Source of the DNA: Brevibacillus antibioticus
GTDB taxonomy: Bacteria; Bacillota; Bacilli; Brevibacillales; Brevibacillaceae
DNA: 64,000 bases
NCBI RefSeq assembly: GCF_005217615.1
Contig: NZ_SZNK01000001.1
Location: forward strand, 4,393,501 to 4,457,500
Direction: 5' to 3'
Part shown: piece by piece, positions 44,297 through 53,403 of the stretch
How positions within the stretch are numbered: position 1 is the stretch's first letter
How the letters are laid out: each line of letters begins with the position of its first letter
Made by a program: the position numbers and the translations under genes
The notes under the pieces: generated by a model
The model's database searches: none
Told to the model about the DNA's origin: nothing
Seen by the model: only the letters and a program-made list of their open reading frames with translations

Positions 44297-45223
44297 TTAT
44301 TTACCTTGATTCGCTTCTTTCTGATAAGCTACCGCGATTTTCGCAGCTACTTCAGCATTGTGTTTCACCAGCGCGATGTTTGTTGCCAAGCTCTTGCCTT
44401 CTGTCAGCTTTTTCACTTTATCGAGCATGAATGGCGTTACCTGTTTACCTGCAATGTTGTTTTCTTTAGCTTCTGCGAGTGCTTTTTGGATCACAGTCTC
44501 GATTTCCTCGTGGTTGAGTGCATCAGATTCTGGTACTGGATTCGCGATAATCATACCGCCTTTGAGTCCCAGATCCCATTTGGTGTTCATCATCTTACCG
44601 ACTTCTTCTGGTGTATCGATACGCATGTCTACGCCAAATCCGCTTTCGCGAGCGAAGAAGGATGGGAATTCATCCGTGCGGTAGCCCACAACTGGTACAC
44701 CTTGTGTTTCCAAATATTCGAGAGTGCGGCCGATATCAAGGATCGATTTTGCGCCTGCGCATACTACAGCTACATCTGTTTGCGCCAACTCAGTCAGGTC
44801 AGCAGATACGTCCCAAGTGATTTCGCCTTCACGGTGTACCCCGCCGATTCCGCCAGTTGCAAACATGTGGATGCCAGCCATCTCAGCTGCGATCATGGTA
44901 GCGGCTACTGTAGTCGCACCAATTTTACCGCTAGCCAAAATGTAAGCGAAGTCGCGGCGGCTTACTTTTGCTACATTTTTGTTCGTCGCAAACTCTTCCA
45001 GCTCGCTGTCCGTCAACCCGATTTTGATCTTGCCGTCCATGATCCCGATCGTAGCTGGTACGGCACCGTTGTCGCGAATGATTTGTTCTACTTCTTTTGC
45101 CATTTCAATATTTTGCGGATATGGCATACCATGCGAAATAATCGTCGTCTCCAGCGCAACTACCGGCAGATTGTTCTCCAATGCGTGGCGTACTTCCTCA
45201 GTAAAGGTCAAATATTGTTTCAT
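44297..45223 (-). CDS. psuG: Pseudouridine-5'-phosphate glycosidase
   Basis: A 308-residue enzyme that splits pseudouridine 5'-phosphate into uracil and ribose 5-phosphate. Highly recognisable segments: [17 protein letters not shown] near residue 22, [47 protein letters not shown], and TPEEVG. Length matches E. coli YeiN. It begins 3 bases after psuK, forming a two-gene operon for pseudouridine salvage. Confidence 0.96.
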   Translation of the reverse strand: MKQYLTFTEEVRHALENNLPVVALETTIISHGMPYPQNIEMAKEVEQIIRDNGAVPATIGIMDGKIKIGLTDSELEEFATNKNVAKVSRRDFAYILASGKIGATTVAATMIAAEMAGIHMFATGGIGGVHREGEITWDVSADLTELAQTDVAVVCAGAKSILDIGRTLEYLETQGVPVVGYRTDEFPSFFARESGFGVDMRIDTPEEVGKMMNTKWDLGLKGGMIIANPVPESDALNHEEIETVIQKALAEAKENNIAGKQVTPFMLDKVKKLTEGKSLATNIALVKHNAEVAAKIAVAYQKEANQGK

Positions 45224-45226
45224 CTC

Positions 45227-46327
45227 TTATCGCTCCTTTTCGAATTGTTCTACGGCCAGTTCCAATTGTTCTGCTTTTAATAGAGGAGATACGGACTGAT
45301 CTGTTTGCAATGTCAGAGCGGATGCTGCCAATCCAAGGCGGCACGCGCTCTGGAAAGACTCTCCGTTTACAATGCCATACAAGAGTCCCGACGCGAACGC
45401 ATCTCCCGCACCCGTTACATCTACTACTTCCGTTGGGTATGGAAGCATATGCTCCTCCACGTCCTCGGATTGATAGTAAATGCCTTCTTCGCCCAAGGTC
45501 ACAATGACGTGCTTGACGCCTCGTTCCCTGATCTTGCGGCAAGCCTCGGCGCATTCTTCGATCGTCGTGATCTTCATGCCAGCCATCAGCTCGGCTTCTT
45601 CGCGATTCGGCAAAATCGCTTCTACTCCGTCCAATTGCTGTGGGAGCTTCTTAGCTTTAATGGAAGAGACCGGGTCAACGAAGAGCAGGATATTTTCCTC
45701 CCGGCAACGTTCGATGATGTAGGCCAAGCAGTCCGCCGGAATGTTTGTATCAATGAAAACCACGTGGGCTGCTGCAATGTGCGACCATTTTTCCGCGAAC
45801 ATCTCTGGTGTAAGAGCATCGTAAATATCCATGTTCGCCAAGGAAACAACCATCTCGCCATCAATATCGAGTAGCGCGGTATACGTTCCTGTCCGCTGTG
45901 TAGGCAGTCGCCACACTTGGCTGATGTGCACCCCGTGCTTTTTCGTCTCCTGCAAGAGCCATTCGCCTTCTTTGTCCTCACCAATGCTGGTGATGAGGGA
46001 CGTATTGCAGCCAAGACGACCGAGGTTCTCCGCGATATTCCGCGCCACCCCTCCACACGATTCCATAATCGTAACGGGATTGGATGAGTGTAGACGCACC
46101 TGTTGCTTGCCGCGTGCTTTGCGGTCCAGGTTGGCCCCACCGATACAGGCAATCATTCCTTCATCACGAAGTACATAAGCCCGTCCTTTAATTTCCCCGC
46201 GTTTGGTCAACTGTGCGATGTAGCCAGCTACCGCTGAACGTGAGATGCCTATTAGATCAGCCAGCTCTTGTTGCGTGATAAAAGGATTTTGCCGGATATG
46301 ATGAAGGATCTGCATGTCTTTTTCCAC
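45227..46327 (-). CDS. psuK: Pseudouridine kinase with N-terminal HTH domain
   Basis: A 366-residue fusion. Residues 1-55 are a winged helix (ILHHIRQNPFITQQELADLI, then GISRSAVAGYIAQLTKRGEI); residues 60-366 are a PfkB-type kinase with IGGANLD at the start, GGVARNIAENLGRLG, and the anion-hole motif DVTGAGDAFASG. It phosphorylates pseudouridine and probably represses its own operon. I prefer the GTG at 46327: AAAGGAGG abuts the ATG at 46333 but is 6 bases from the GTG. Confidence 0.92.
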   Translation of the reverse strand: MEKDMQILHHIRQNPFITQQELADLIGISRSAVAGYIAQLTKRGEIKGRAYVLRDEGMIACIGGANLDRKARGKQQVRLHSSNPVTIMESCGGVARNIAENLGRLGCNTSLITSIGEDKEGEWLLQETKKHGVHISQVWRLPTQRTGTYTALLDIDGEMVVSLANMDIYDALTPEMFAEKWSHIAAAHVVFIDTNIPADCLAYIIERCREENILLFVDPVSSIKAKKLPQQLDGVEAILPNREEAELMAGMKITTIEECAEACRKIRERGVKHVIVTLGEEGIYYQSEDVEEHMLPYPTEVVDVTGAGDAFASGLLYGIVNGESFQSACRLGLAASALTLQTDQSVSPLLKAEQLELAVEQFEKER

Positions 46328-46368
46328 GGTCATCCTCCTTTCTTCTATTACGCTTTCACAGCTCTTTT

Positions 46369-46403
46369 ACAAACAAAAGTTTATCACCAAGACAATTGTT
46401 TGT
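46369..46403. promoter_or_regulatory. Candidate operator upstream of psuK
   Basis: ACAAACAA (46369-46376) and TTGTTTGT (46396-46403), perfect 8-bp arms with a 19-base spacer, 42 bases upstream of psuK. A likely target for the kinase's own HTH domain, but untested. Confidence 0.4.
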
Positions 46404-46464
46404 ACAGGCGTATTTTTCATTTTTTTATCTCAATTTGACAAACATGAATACGATCATGTAGGAT

Positions 46465-46482
46465 TATCTTAAATTAGAGATA
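46465..46482. promoter_or_regulatory. MhqR-like operator before the MarR gene
   Basis: TATCTTAAATTAGAGATA, an 18-bp palindrome with TATCT/AGATA arms, 30 bases upstream of the MarR start. The B. subtilis MhqR site has the form TATCTCGAATTCGAGATA. Matching sites precede the azoreductase and DoxX genes. Confidence 0.7.
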
Positions 46483-46511
46483 TCTAAATTTCGATGAATA
46501 GGAGGGTCCAT

Positions 46512-46958
46512 ATGTCTGACAAACCACTGCGAAATGATCCCCTCGATCTTTTTGTCGTTTTATCAAGGTCATACAACTGGGTTACCGCTCACTCCAATCG
46601 TCACATTCGCGAGCATGGACTAAATCCAACTGAATTCGGCGTACTAGAGGTATTATTTCATAAAGGTCCTCAACCATTGCAGCAAATTGGCGAAAAAATA
46701 TTGATCTCCAGCGGAAACATTACCTACGTTGTAGATAAGCTAGAAAAGAAGCAACTGCTTATTCGCAAGCCCTGTTCGGCAGACCGCCGCGTCATTTATG
46801 CGGAGCTCACGGAAAAAGGGCACCAATTTTTGTCCGAAATCTTCCCTCCTCATCAACTCGCAATTGAGAAAGCGATGGAAGGTCTCACACCAGAAGAACA
46901 GCGACAAGCAATCGAACTGCTAAAAAAGTTGGGACGCACTGCTCAAGCTACTTATTAG
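46512..46958 (+). CDS. MarR-family regulator, MhqR-like
   Basis: A 148-residue winged-helix regulator: LVVLSRSYNWVTAHSN-like first helix, LNPTEFGVLEVLFHKGPQPL, QQIGEKILISSGNITYVVDK recognition region, and wing RKPCSADRRVIYAELTEKG. The DRR wing motif is standard. Start at 46512 after AGGAGGG. Gene order and three shared palindromes make it the probable repressor of the azoreductase and DoxX genes and of itself, as MhqR controls quinone-responsive genes in B. subtilis. Confidence 0.9.
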   Translation: MSDKPLRNDPLDLFVVLSRSYNWVTAHSNRHIREHGLNPTEFGVLEVLFHKGPQPLQQIGEKILISSGNITYVVDKLEKKQLLIRKPCSADRRVIYAELTEKGHQFLSEIFPPHQLAIEKAMEGLTPEEQRQAIELLKKLGRTAQATY

Positions 46959-47001
46959 ATGAGCAGTTCCCTCTCTTCACCACAATCGTTTTAAAAAAGT
47001 G

Positions 47002-47043
47002 TTGACAAAAGATCTTAAACGTAATAATCTTAAAATCAAGATT
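47002..47043 (+). promoter_or_regulatory. azoR promoter with MhqR-like operator
   Basis: -35 TTGACA (47002-47007) and a weak -10 TAATCT (47025-47030) 17 bases on, overlapped by AATCTTAAAATCAAGATT (47026-47043), a perfect-armed 18-bp site with the same spacing as the site before the MarR gene. Confidence 0.65.
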
Positions 47044-47093
47044 TACACATTAAAAGTTAGTCACTTACCAAACGGAAGGGGAATGAAATTTCC

Positions 47094-47720
47094 ATGAGTA
47101 AAGTACTTTTTATTAAAGCAAACGATCGCCCAGTTGAGCAGGCTACAAGTGTAAAGCTGTACGAAGCTTTCACGAAAGCATACAAAGAAACACATCCAAA
47201 TGACGAAATCGTTGAGTTGGATCTGTTTGCTGAAAACCTCCCTTATTACGGTAACGATATGCTGACCGCTATGTGGAAAGCAGGAAACGGCATCGAGCTG
47301 TCTGCTGATGAGCAAAAACGCGCTGACTTGGTTAACAAATACCTGAACCAGTTTACAGCAGCAGACAAAGTCGTATTTGCTTTCCCAATGTGGAACTTCA
47401 CCGTTCCTGCTGTTCTGCACTCGTACATGGATTACCTCTCCCAAGCAGGTAAAACATTCAAGTACACAGCTGAAGGTCCAGTTGGTCTGATGGGCGACAA
47501 GAAAGTAGCTCTGTTGAGCGCACGCGGTGGCGTTTATTCCGAAGGACCTATGGCACAGATGGAAATGGCAAACAAATACGTTCGCACGCTCCTCGGCTTC
47601 TGGGGCGTTAGCAATGTAACCGAAGTAATCGTAGAAGGTCACAACCAATTCCAAGACAAAGCAGCTGAGCTCGTTGCAGCTGGTGTAGAAAAAGCAGTAA
47701 AACTGGCGGAATCCTTCTAA
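47094..47720 (+). CDS. azoR: FMN-dependent NADH-azoreductase
   Basis: A 208-residue flavodoxin-like quinone/azo reductase. Motifs: VLFIKANDRP, FPMWNFTVPAVLHSYMDYL near residue 100 (FMN phosphate and isoalloxazine contacts), LLSARGGVYSEGP, and LGFWGVSNVTEVIVEG. It reduces quinones and azo compounds by two electrons using NADH, detoxifying electrophiles. The ATG has GGAAGGGG somewhat far upstream (13 bases); a nearer ATG is out of frame and stops after four codons. Confidence 0.94.
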   Translation: MSKVLFIKANDRPVEQATSVKLYEAFTKAYKETHPNDEIVELDLFAENLPYYGNDMLTAMWKAGNGIELSADEQKRADLVNKYLNQFTAADKVVFAFPMWNFTVPAVLHSYMDYLSQAGKTFKYTAEGPVGLMGDKKVALLSARGGVYSEGPMAQMEMANKYVRTLLGFWGVSNVTEVIVEGHNQFQDKAAELVAAGVEKAVKLAESF

Positions 47721-47744
47721 GGCCCGCCAGCCTTTTTGGACAAA

Positions 47745-47762
47745 TATCTCAAAATAAAGATA
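47745..47762. promoter_or_regulatory. MhqR-like operator before the DoxX gene
   Basis: TATCTCAAAATAAAGATA, TATCT/AGATA arms 8 bases apart, 34 bases before the DoxX GTG start; same design as 46465-46482 and 47026-47043. Confidence 0.7.
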
Positions 47763-47795
47763 TACTAATTAAAAACAATTAAGGAGAGATGAAAA

Positions 47796-48182
47796 GTGTT
47801 GGATACTGGATTGTTGTTGATTCGTTTGGTCATCGGTTTGACGTTTGCAGGTCATGGTACGCAGAAGTTGTTTGGTTGGTTTGGCGGTTATGGGTTGAAA
47901 GGAACAGGCGGCTGGCTGGAGTCCATCGGAGTGAAACCTGGCGTAGCGATGGCCTTTGTCGCTGGATTATCTGAGCTCGTTGGTGGTCTGATGTTTGCGG
48001 CAGGCGTAGGTATCTGGCCAAGTGCTATTTTGCTCGCTTTCACCATGCTGGTTGCCATTCTAAAGGTACACGGTCAAAATGGATATTGGGTCACACAAAA
48101 CGGATTCGAATACAACCTGACGTTAATGGCAGTTGTTATTGGTGTAGCGTTGATCGGTCCAGGGGCATACATTTTGTTTTAA
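47796..48182 (+). CDS. DoxX-family membrane protein (CatD/MhqP-like)
   Basis: A 128-residue protein with four spans. The first span [22 protein letters not shown] is the family signature, followed by [19 protein letters not shown]. subtilis relatives (CatD, MhqP) belong to quinone-stress operons together with thiol-dependent dioxygenases. The start is a GTG at 47796 after AAGGAGAG. It lies between the azoreductase and a pirin gene and has its own MhqR-like operator. Confidence 0.88.
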   Translation: MLDTGLLLIRLVIGLTFAGHGTQKLFGWFGGYGLKGTGGWLESIGVKPGVAMAFVAGLSELVGGLMFAAGVGIWPSAILLAFTMLVAILKVHGQNGYWVTQNGFEYNLTLMAVVIGVALIGPGAYILF

Positions 48183-48236
48183 TGGTAGCTCCTCACAACC
48201 CGTAAGCCAGCAATCGTACTAAGGGAGGAACATCAG

Positions 48237-49010
48237 ATGGAAATCCGCGTCTTCACACAAAACGAGCAAGCAAAAGGACATTTTGGCGATGGTGAAATCG
48301 TAGAGAACAAACCAATTGGCTTCCCTCATGAAGGCTCCGTTGTCAAACGGGTAGGACCACTTTTTTACTGGGCATGGGCAAAATCACTGAAGACATTTGA
48401 AATTCCGCTGCACCCTCACTCCGGCTTCGAAATTTTGTCGTATGTCCTCACAGGGACAGTCGGGCATCGGGACACGCTCGGAAACCTTCAAGAAGTGTCG
48501 ACAGGCGGCGCGCAGATCATGCAAACCGGTTCAGGCGCGTACCATGCAGAAGAGCTTGGCAAGGATACGGAAATGTTTCAAATCTGGTTTGAACCGCATC
48601 TCGCTCAAACGACGAAGCAACCGCCGACCTACCATCAGTATGATCATGAGGAGTTTCCGTCTGAGGATGTAGATGGTGTGCAAGTGAAACACATCATCGG
48701 ATCGTCTGCTCCCATTCAGTTGGTCACGGATTCCTTGATGAGCGATATCACGATTCCCGCTGGAAAATCGTATGCACAAGAACTCCCGGCTGGTTATGCT
48801 CACGCAGTCGTCATAGTGGAAGGAAACGGAAGCGTTGCAGAGAAAGCAACTGTCAGCGAGAATCACACCCCAGCAACCAAAGGTGACTTTGTCGTTCTCT
48901 CCTCCGAGGACAGCAGCACAGCCATCTACACAGCATCAACGGATGCTCCGCTCCGCCTGGTGTTGATTCAAGTACCAACTGAGGTTGATTATCCACTCTA
49001 TCGTAAATAA
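48237..49010 (+). CDS. Pirin-family protein
   Basis: A 257-residue bicupin. The metal site is visible in the N-terminal domain: LHPHSGFEILSYVLTG, VGHRDTLGN, and QTGSGAYHAEE, with FQIWFEP after it. Pirins of the YhhW type show quercetin 2,3-dioxygenase activity in vitro and often accompany electrophile-response genes. Ribosome site GGGAGGAAC. It follows the DoxX gene by 54 bases without a terminator, so it is probably co-transcribed. Confidence 0.9.
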   Translation: MEIRVFTQNEQAKGHFGDGEIVENKPIGFPHEGSVVKRVGPLFYWAWAKSLKTFEIPLHPHSGFEILSYVLTGTVGHRDTLGNLQEVSTGGAQIMQTGSGAYHAEELGKDTEMFQIWFEPHLAQTTKQPPTYHQYDHEEFPSEDVDGVQVKHIIGSSAPIQLVTDSLMSDITIPAGKSYAQELPAGYAHAVVIVEGNGSVAEKATVSENHTPATKGDFVVLSSEDSSTAIYTASTDAPLRLVLIQVPTEVDYPLYRK

Positions 49011-49050
49011 TCTACTCTTCCAAAGGCCCTTATCCTATCATCAAGCACGG

Positions 49051-49078
49051 CCGTCACATTTTTGTGACGGTCTTTTTC
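49051..49078 (+). terminator. Terminator after the pirin gene
   Basis: CCGTCACA/TGTGACGG hairpin with a 4-base loop followed by TCTTTTTCG. Confidence 0.88.
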
Positions 49079-49105
49079 GTATAAACTCCGCCTCCTCATG
49101 GGACA

Positions 49106-49124
49106 TTAACGAGGGAATCGTTAA
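49106..49124. promoter_or_regulatory. Palindrome before cydA, possible operator
   Basis: TTAACGA-GGGAA-TCGTTAA, perfect 7-bp arms, ending 34 bases before the cydA start codon. It does not match the Rex consensus (TTGTGA/TCACAA). The binding factor is unknown. Confidence 0.45.
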
Positions 49125-49158
49125 CAATTTTTGGTGCCGATCAGAAAGGAAGTTGAAC

Positions 49159-50508
49159 GTGGAAGATATCGTGATGACCAGAGCCATATTCGGGACGACT
49201 ATGGCCTTTCACATTATTTTTGCGACCATGGGTGTTGGCCTCCCGCTCATGATCTTGCTGGTGGAGCTTCTCTTTTGGCGGACGCGTGACCGCGATTACG
49301 AGATAATGGCCAAACGCTGGACAAAAGCCCAGGCGATCTTGTTAGGTGTCGCGATCCCCTCCGGAACGATTGCTGGTGTCCAGCTTTCCCTGCTATGGCC
49401 TGGGTTCATGGAGATTGTCGGCAAGGTGATTTCGCTGCCTTTTCAGATCGAAATATTCGCTTTCTTCGTGGAAGCCTTATTTATGTCGATCTACGTCTAC
49501 GCGGCTCACCGCCTATCCCGCAACATGCGTTTGTTGAGCTTATTCATGGTTTTGCTTGGTGCGACAGCCTCCGCGATCCTGATTACGAATATCCACGCCT
49601 TTGAAGGCACGCCAACCGGCTTTCGGATGGTCGATGGGCAGGTCGTCGACGTGGACCCGTGGAAAGCTTTTTTCAATCCCAGCTTTTTCGTGACGGCAGG
49701 TCATGTAACTGTCTCTGCTTATATGACAGGGGCATTCATCGTCGCTGGAGTAGCAGCGTGGAAAATGCTGCGCGCCCAAAAAGGCAGTCGGGTTTATTTG
49801 TATCATCAAAAAGCACTCTTGGCCGGCTTGATTGTGGGTGGCACCTTTTCCCTTTTAACCGCCTTGAACGGTCATGAATCCGCACAGCTTTTGCATAAAT
49901 ACCAGCCGGAAAAGCTGGCGGCCGCAGAAGGACTGTTTGAAACACAAGCATATGCCCCACTGGCGATTGGCGGCTTTACTGATCCTGAGACGAAAGAAGT
50001 CAAATACGCCATCGAGATTCCATGGGCGCTCAGCTTCCTTGCAGCCAACCGCTTTGACGAGGTCGTGGTTGGTCTGGACGATTTTCCACAGGAGCTATGG
50101 CCTCCCCTCTACATCCATACGCTGTTTAACGGGATGGTCATCATCGGTAGCTTGTTGATCTTTGTAGGTTTCATCGGCTTCGCTTGGAAGAAGCTCCTAA
50201 AGCGCTCTCAGTTTCCCCGTTGGGTTCTCTGGGTCTTTGTCGCGAGTGGACCGCTCGCCTTGTTCGGCATCGAATTCGGCTGGATTTTTGCCTGCACAGG
50301 CCGCCAGCCATGGGTAGTTTATCGTGTGATGAAAACAGTAGACGCCGCTACCCAAGCAGCAGGCATCTCTACCCTTTTTTGGATTTTCCTCTCGGTGTAC
50401 GTATTTTTCGCGATTGTCACCCTGCTCGTATTCCGTAGCTATTTTGGCCGCCATCCCTTGGAGCTCGATCCGCCAGAACAGCCGAAAGTGGACGGAGGAA
50501 CGGCATGA
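49159..50508 (+). CDS. cydA: Cytochrome bd-type quinol oxidase subunit I
   Basis: A 449-residue subunit with nine spans. Haem-ligand histidine in TMAFHIIFATMG near residue 18, GRQPW (about 385) and the later VFASGPLALFGIEFGWIFACTG segment. The quinol loop is short, as in the cyanide-insensitive and Bacillus-type enzymes. It oxidises quinol and reduces O2 without proton pumping, useful at low oxygen. The start is a GTG at 49159 with AAAGGAAG upstream; a codon for Met follows five codons later as an alternative. Confidence 0.93.
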   Translation: MEDIVMTRAIFGTTMAFHIIFATMGVGLPLMILLVELLFWRTRDRDYEIMAKRWTKAQAILLGVAIPSGTIAGVQLSLLWPGFMEIVGKVISLPFQIEIFAFFVEALFMSIYVYAAHRLSRNMRLLSLFMVLLGATASAILITNIHAFEGTPTGFRMVDGQVVDVDPWKAFFNPSFFVTAGHVTVSAYMTGAFIVAGVAAWKMLRAQKGSRVYLYHQKALLAGLIVGGTFSLLTALNGHESAQLLHKYQPEKLAAAEGLFETQAYAPLAIGGFTDPETKEVKYAIEIPWALSFLAANRFDEVVVGLDDFPQELWPPLYIHTLFNGMVIIGSLLIFVGFIGFAWKKLLKRSQFPRWVLWVFVASGPLALFGIEFGWIFACTGRQPWVVYRVMKTVDAATQAAGISTLFWIFLSVYVFFAIVTLLVFRSYFGRHPLELDPPEQPKVDGGTA

Positions 50509-51536
50509 CCGACACGATTATTGCTATTACGCTGCTCTGGATTTTCGTCGTCATCTATTCCGTCGCAGCCTCCTTCGACTTCGGTGCTGGTTTTTGGTCG
50601 ATGATCTATTTGAATCGGGAAAAAAACAAAGCCACCCAAATCGCCAATCGCTACCTCTCGCCCTCCTGGGAGGTCGTGAATGTCTTTATCGTGTTAATTG
50701 TGGTCGCACTCGTTACCTTTTTCCCTGGTGCGACCTACACATTGGGGAGTCTGCTGCTGGTTCCCGGATGTCTCGTGGTGTTATTGATGCTGATTCGCAG
50801 TACGTTCATGGTGTTTTCTCATCTGATTTTCAAGTATGACAAGATGCTCAGCATCGTCTCAGGCATTACCGGGATATTGGTGCCAGCTCTGTTAATCAGC
50901 GTGCTCCCTGTGACACAAGGCGGGTTGTCTCGAACGATCAATGGTGTGGAGTATCTCGATTGGGGACTCTTTTTGACCAGCCCGCACGTCTATTCTTATA
51001 TTGGTCTTGCCGTCAGCAGCACACTCTACCTCTCTTCGCTGCTTCTCGCAGACTACTCCTTCGTCGCAGGTGAAATGCAAGCCTTCACCGTCTACCGTCG
51101 GGATGCAGTGCTTCTGGGGCCGCTTACGTTGCTTGCGGCATTGGTTACCGTGCTCACGATGCAACTGGAGGCAAAATGGCTATATGACCGCATTCTCGAC
51201 TATTTGCCGTGGCTCATTGCATCGGCGGTCTGTTTTTTCATTAGTTATATCACTCTCTTGCTACCCCAAGATCGTCGATACTTGGGCATCCATCTTCCGC
51301 GGATTGCGGTTATTGTTGCCACGACGCAATACCTGCTCGCCAGCTATGCGTACGGTGCGGCGCGCCTCCCCTATATCGTCTATCCCACTGTGACGATTGA
51401 GTCCAGCTTTACACATCCGGATACGTTCCACGCTCTGTTCATTTGTTATTTGGTCGGCTTTGCGATTCTCGTACCCGGTTTTATTTATTTCTGGCGTCTG
51501 TTCATGAGGGACGAGCAGTATGTACGGCAAAAATAG
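50505..51536 (+). CDS. cydB: Cytochrome bd-type quinol oxidase subunit II
   Basis: A 343-residue subunit with eight or nine spans. Segments ASFDFGAGFWSMIYLNRE and SWEVVNVFIVLIVVALVTFFP are typical of CydB. Its ATG overlaps the cydA stop (ATGA), ensuring equal synthesis. No cydCD assembly transporter genes follow; the operon ends at a terminator. Confidence 0.93.
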   Translation: MTDTIIAITLLWIFVVIYSVAASFDFGAGFWSMIYLNREKNKATQIANRYLSPSWEVVNVFIVLIVVALVTFFPGATYTLGSLLLVPGCLVVLLMLIRSTFMVFSHLIFKYDKMLSIVSGITGILVPALLISVLPVTQGGLSRTINGVEYLDWGLFLTSPHVYSYIGLAVSSTLYLSSLLLADYSFVAGEMQAFTVYRRDAVLLGPLTLLAALVTVLTMQLEAKWLYDRILDYLPWLIASAVCFFISYITLLLPQDRRYLGIHLPRIAVIVATTQYLLASYAYGAARLPYIVYPTVTIESSFTHPDTFHALFICYLVGFAILVPGFIYFWRLFMRDEQYVRQK

Positions 51537-51561
51537 CATTTTCGCGTTACGCAAAAGGAAA

Positions 51562-51597
51562 GAGGCTTCGCCCTGATACGGCGGAGCCTCTTTTTTC
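51562..51597. terminator. Bidirectional terminator
   Basis: GAGGCTTCGCC/GGCGGAGCCTC hairpin followed by TTTTTT, between the converging cydB and Lrp-family genes. Confidence 0.9.
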
Positions 51598-51611
51598 GGT
51601 CAAAAACACGA

Positions 51612-52052
51612 TCAGAAGATTTTCTCTTCCTCCAGCATCATTTTTTGCTCAAACGGCGCCGTTAGCACAATCAATGTATAGGAGAAGCCGAAATCTCCGG
51701 TGCGTTCCGAAAAGGCAACCAATTCCTCCGTCGACCTTGTTACCACTTTCAGCATGTAGTTATACTCCCCACTAATCCGGTACATGTCCGTCACTTCCGG
51801 TGATTGCTTGCAGAAATCGATGAACGCCGCACATTGCTTGGTGCGGAACATGACAAAAGCAGTCGTGTGCTTACCGAGTTTTTCCTGAGAGATCGATGCG
51901 TGGTAGCCCGTAATGATTCCCTGCTCCTCCAGACGACGAACCCGCTCCTTCACGGCAGGCTGCGTCATCCCGATGATTCTCCCAAGCTCCGCGAATGGTA
52001 TCCGGGAATTTTCGTGCAACAAGCTCATGATTTTGTAATCAATTTGGTCCAC
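51612..52052 (-). CDS. Lrp/AsnC-family transcriptional regulator
   Basis: A 146-residue regulator. HTH: QIDYKIMSLLHENSRIPFAE, then IGMTQPAVKERVRRLEEQGII; the AsnC ligand domain follows with FCKQSPEVTDMYRISGEYNY. I choose the GTG at 52052, 8 bases after AAAGG, which gives the usual family N-terminus; an ATG three codons upstream sits within the ribosome site. It is divergent from the MFS exporter at 52210 and probably controls it. Confidence 0.9.
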   Translation of the reverse strand: MDQIDYKIMSLLHENSRIPFAELGRIIGMTQPAVKERVRRLEEQGIITGYHASISQEKLGKHTTAFVMFRTKQCAAFIDFCKQSPEVTDMYRISGEYNYMLKVVTRSTEELVAFSERTGDFGFSYTLIVLTAPFEQKMMLEEEKIF

Positions 52053-52209
52053 GCAGATCATCCTTTCAAATCCATAAGTGTTTCCTACAAAATAACTTGT
52101 ATATAGAAATCCATCCATTGAAAACACCTTTGTTCATGTATGTAAATTATAGAAATCGTTTTGTAAAATGTCACTACATCAATTTTGTTAGCCCGAGGAG
52201 TGAACCACC

Positions 52210-53376
52210 TTGCCTAAAAAATTTTTAATCCTATTGCTGGCATTGGGAGAATTCATGATTGGCACTGCCGAGTCAATCGTGACCGGAATCATCGGCATGA
52301 TCGCCGATGACACTCATGTCTCCCTCTCCCTCGCTGGTCAGTTAGTGACTGCCTTTTCCCTTGCCTTTGCCTTTGGGGCTCCGGTCTTGATCGCGCTCAC
52401 CGCGGGAGTAGAGCGCAAAAAACTCATCCTTTGGACACTGTTTTCTTTCATAGTGGCAAACCTGCTCGCATCCATAAGCCCAAGCTTCTCCCTATTGATG
52501 GTATCCCGCATTCTGCTGGGGCTTTGCGGAGGTATCTACACCGTGGTAGCTCTCGCGCAAGCTGCTAACATGGCCTCCCCAGAGAAAAAAGGCAGCTCCA
52601 TCGCGATCATCCTCATGGGCTTCAGCCTATCGCTCGTGCTTGGTGTTCCAATTGGCACCATGCTGGGAGACATCTGGGGATGGCGTCCTGTTTTCGCGCT
52701 CATTGCCGTCCTGACACTCGTTCCCTTCTTCGCCATCTTGGCCTATTTGCCGAAGCAGCAGGGGGAAGAAGCCGTCCCGCTACGCAAGCAGTTGGCCGCA
52801 CTCGGCAACAAACGGGTGATTCATGCGCTCTTTATCTCTTTGTTCTTTGTCACAGGGTATTCTACCGTCTATACCTACATCACTCCGCTTCTACAGAGCA
52901 CTTCCGCCATGACGACTGCTTGGGTAAGCACCACGCTTTTCTTGGCAGGCCTCGCTAGTGTGGCCGGCTCGCGGATCGGAGGCGTCTCCACCGACAAATG
53001 GGGGATTCGCCCTACGCTGTATGTCAGCTTGCTTTTCCATGCGGCTATCCTGCTGATCCTGCCGCTGTCTTCGCAACTGTTCACGTGGGCAATCATCACC
53101 GTTATGTTCTGGATCGCTGCCGTGCAAACCACCGTTCCAGCCCAGCAGTATTATTTGATCACGCTGTCCCCTCACTCTTCGCAGGTGGCCCTCAGCATGA
53201 ATACCTCGGTTTTTCAGCTTGGACTGGCGCTGGGTGCAGGACTTGGTGGAGTGATCGTAGACCATGTAGGTATTGTTCACATCAGCTGGGTCGGCGGTCT
53301 GCTCGTCCTCGTCGGCTTTGGCTTTGCATGGGCTTCGTTTGCTACGGAAAAAAGGCAGGCAAGCTTGCAAGCGTAA
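52210..53376 (+). CDS. MFS transporter (AraJ/YdhP-type efflux family)
   Basis: A 388-residue twelve-span major-facilitator protein. The N-terminal LALGEFMIGTAESIVTGIIG and motif A-like loop, and LGVPIGTMLGDIWGWRPVFA in span 5, fit the drug:H+ antiporter 1 group that includes AraJ and YdhP. Substrate unknown; divergence from an Lrp-type gene suggests amino-acid or related metabolite export. Start is a TTG at 52210 with GAGGAG upstream. Confidence 0.88.
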   Translation: MPKKFLILLLALGEFMIGTAESIVTGIIGMIADDTHVSLSLAGQLVTAFSLAFAFGAPVLIALTAGVERKKLILWTLFSFIVANLLASISPSFSLLMVSRILLGLCGGIYTVVALAQAANMASPEKKGSSIAIILMGFSLSLVLGVPIGTMLGDIWGWRPVFALIAVLTLVPFFAILAYLPKQQGEEAVPLRKQLAALGNKRVIHALFISLFFVTGYSTVYTYITPLLQSTSAMTTAWVSTTLFLAGLASVAGSRIGGVSTDKWGIRPTLYVSLLFHAAILLILPLSSQLFTWAIITVMFWIAAVQTTVPAQQYYLITLSPHSSQVALSMNTSVFQLGLALGAGLGGVIVDHVGIVHISWVGGLLVLVGFGFAWASFATEKRQASLQA

Positions 53377-53403
53377 AACGTAAACTTTGCACTGGAGACG
53401 AGA

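Noticed and set aside
49106..49124. Rex operator before cydA
   Set aside because: The arms read TTAACGA/TCGTTAA and do not fit the TTGTGA/TCACAA consensus; kept only as an unknown palindrome.
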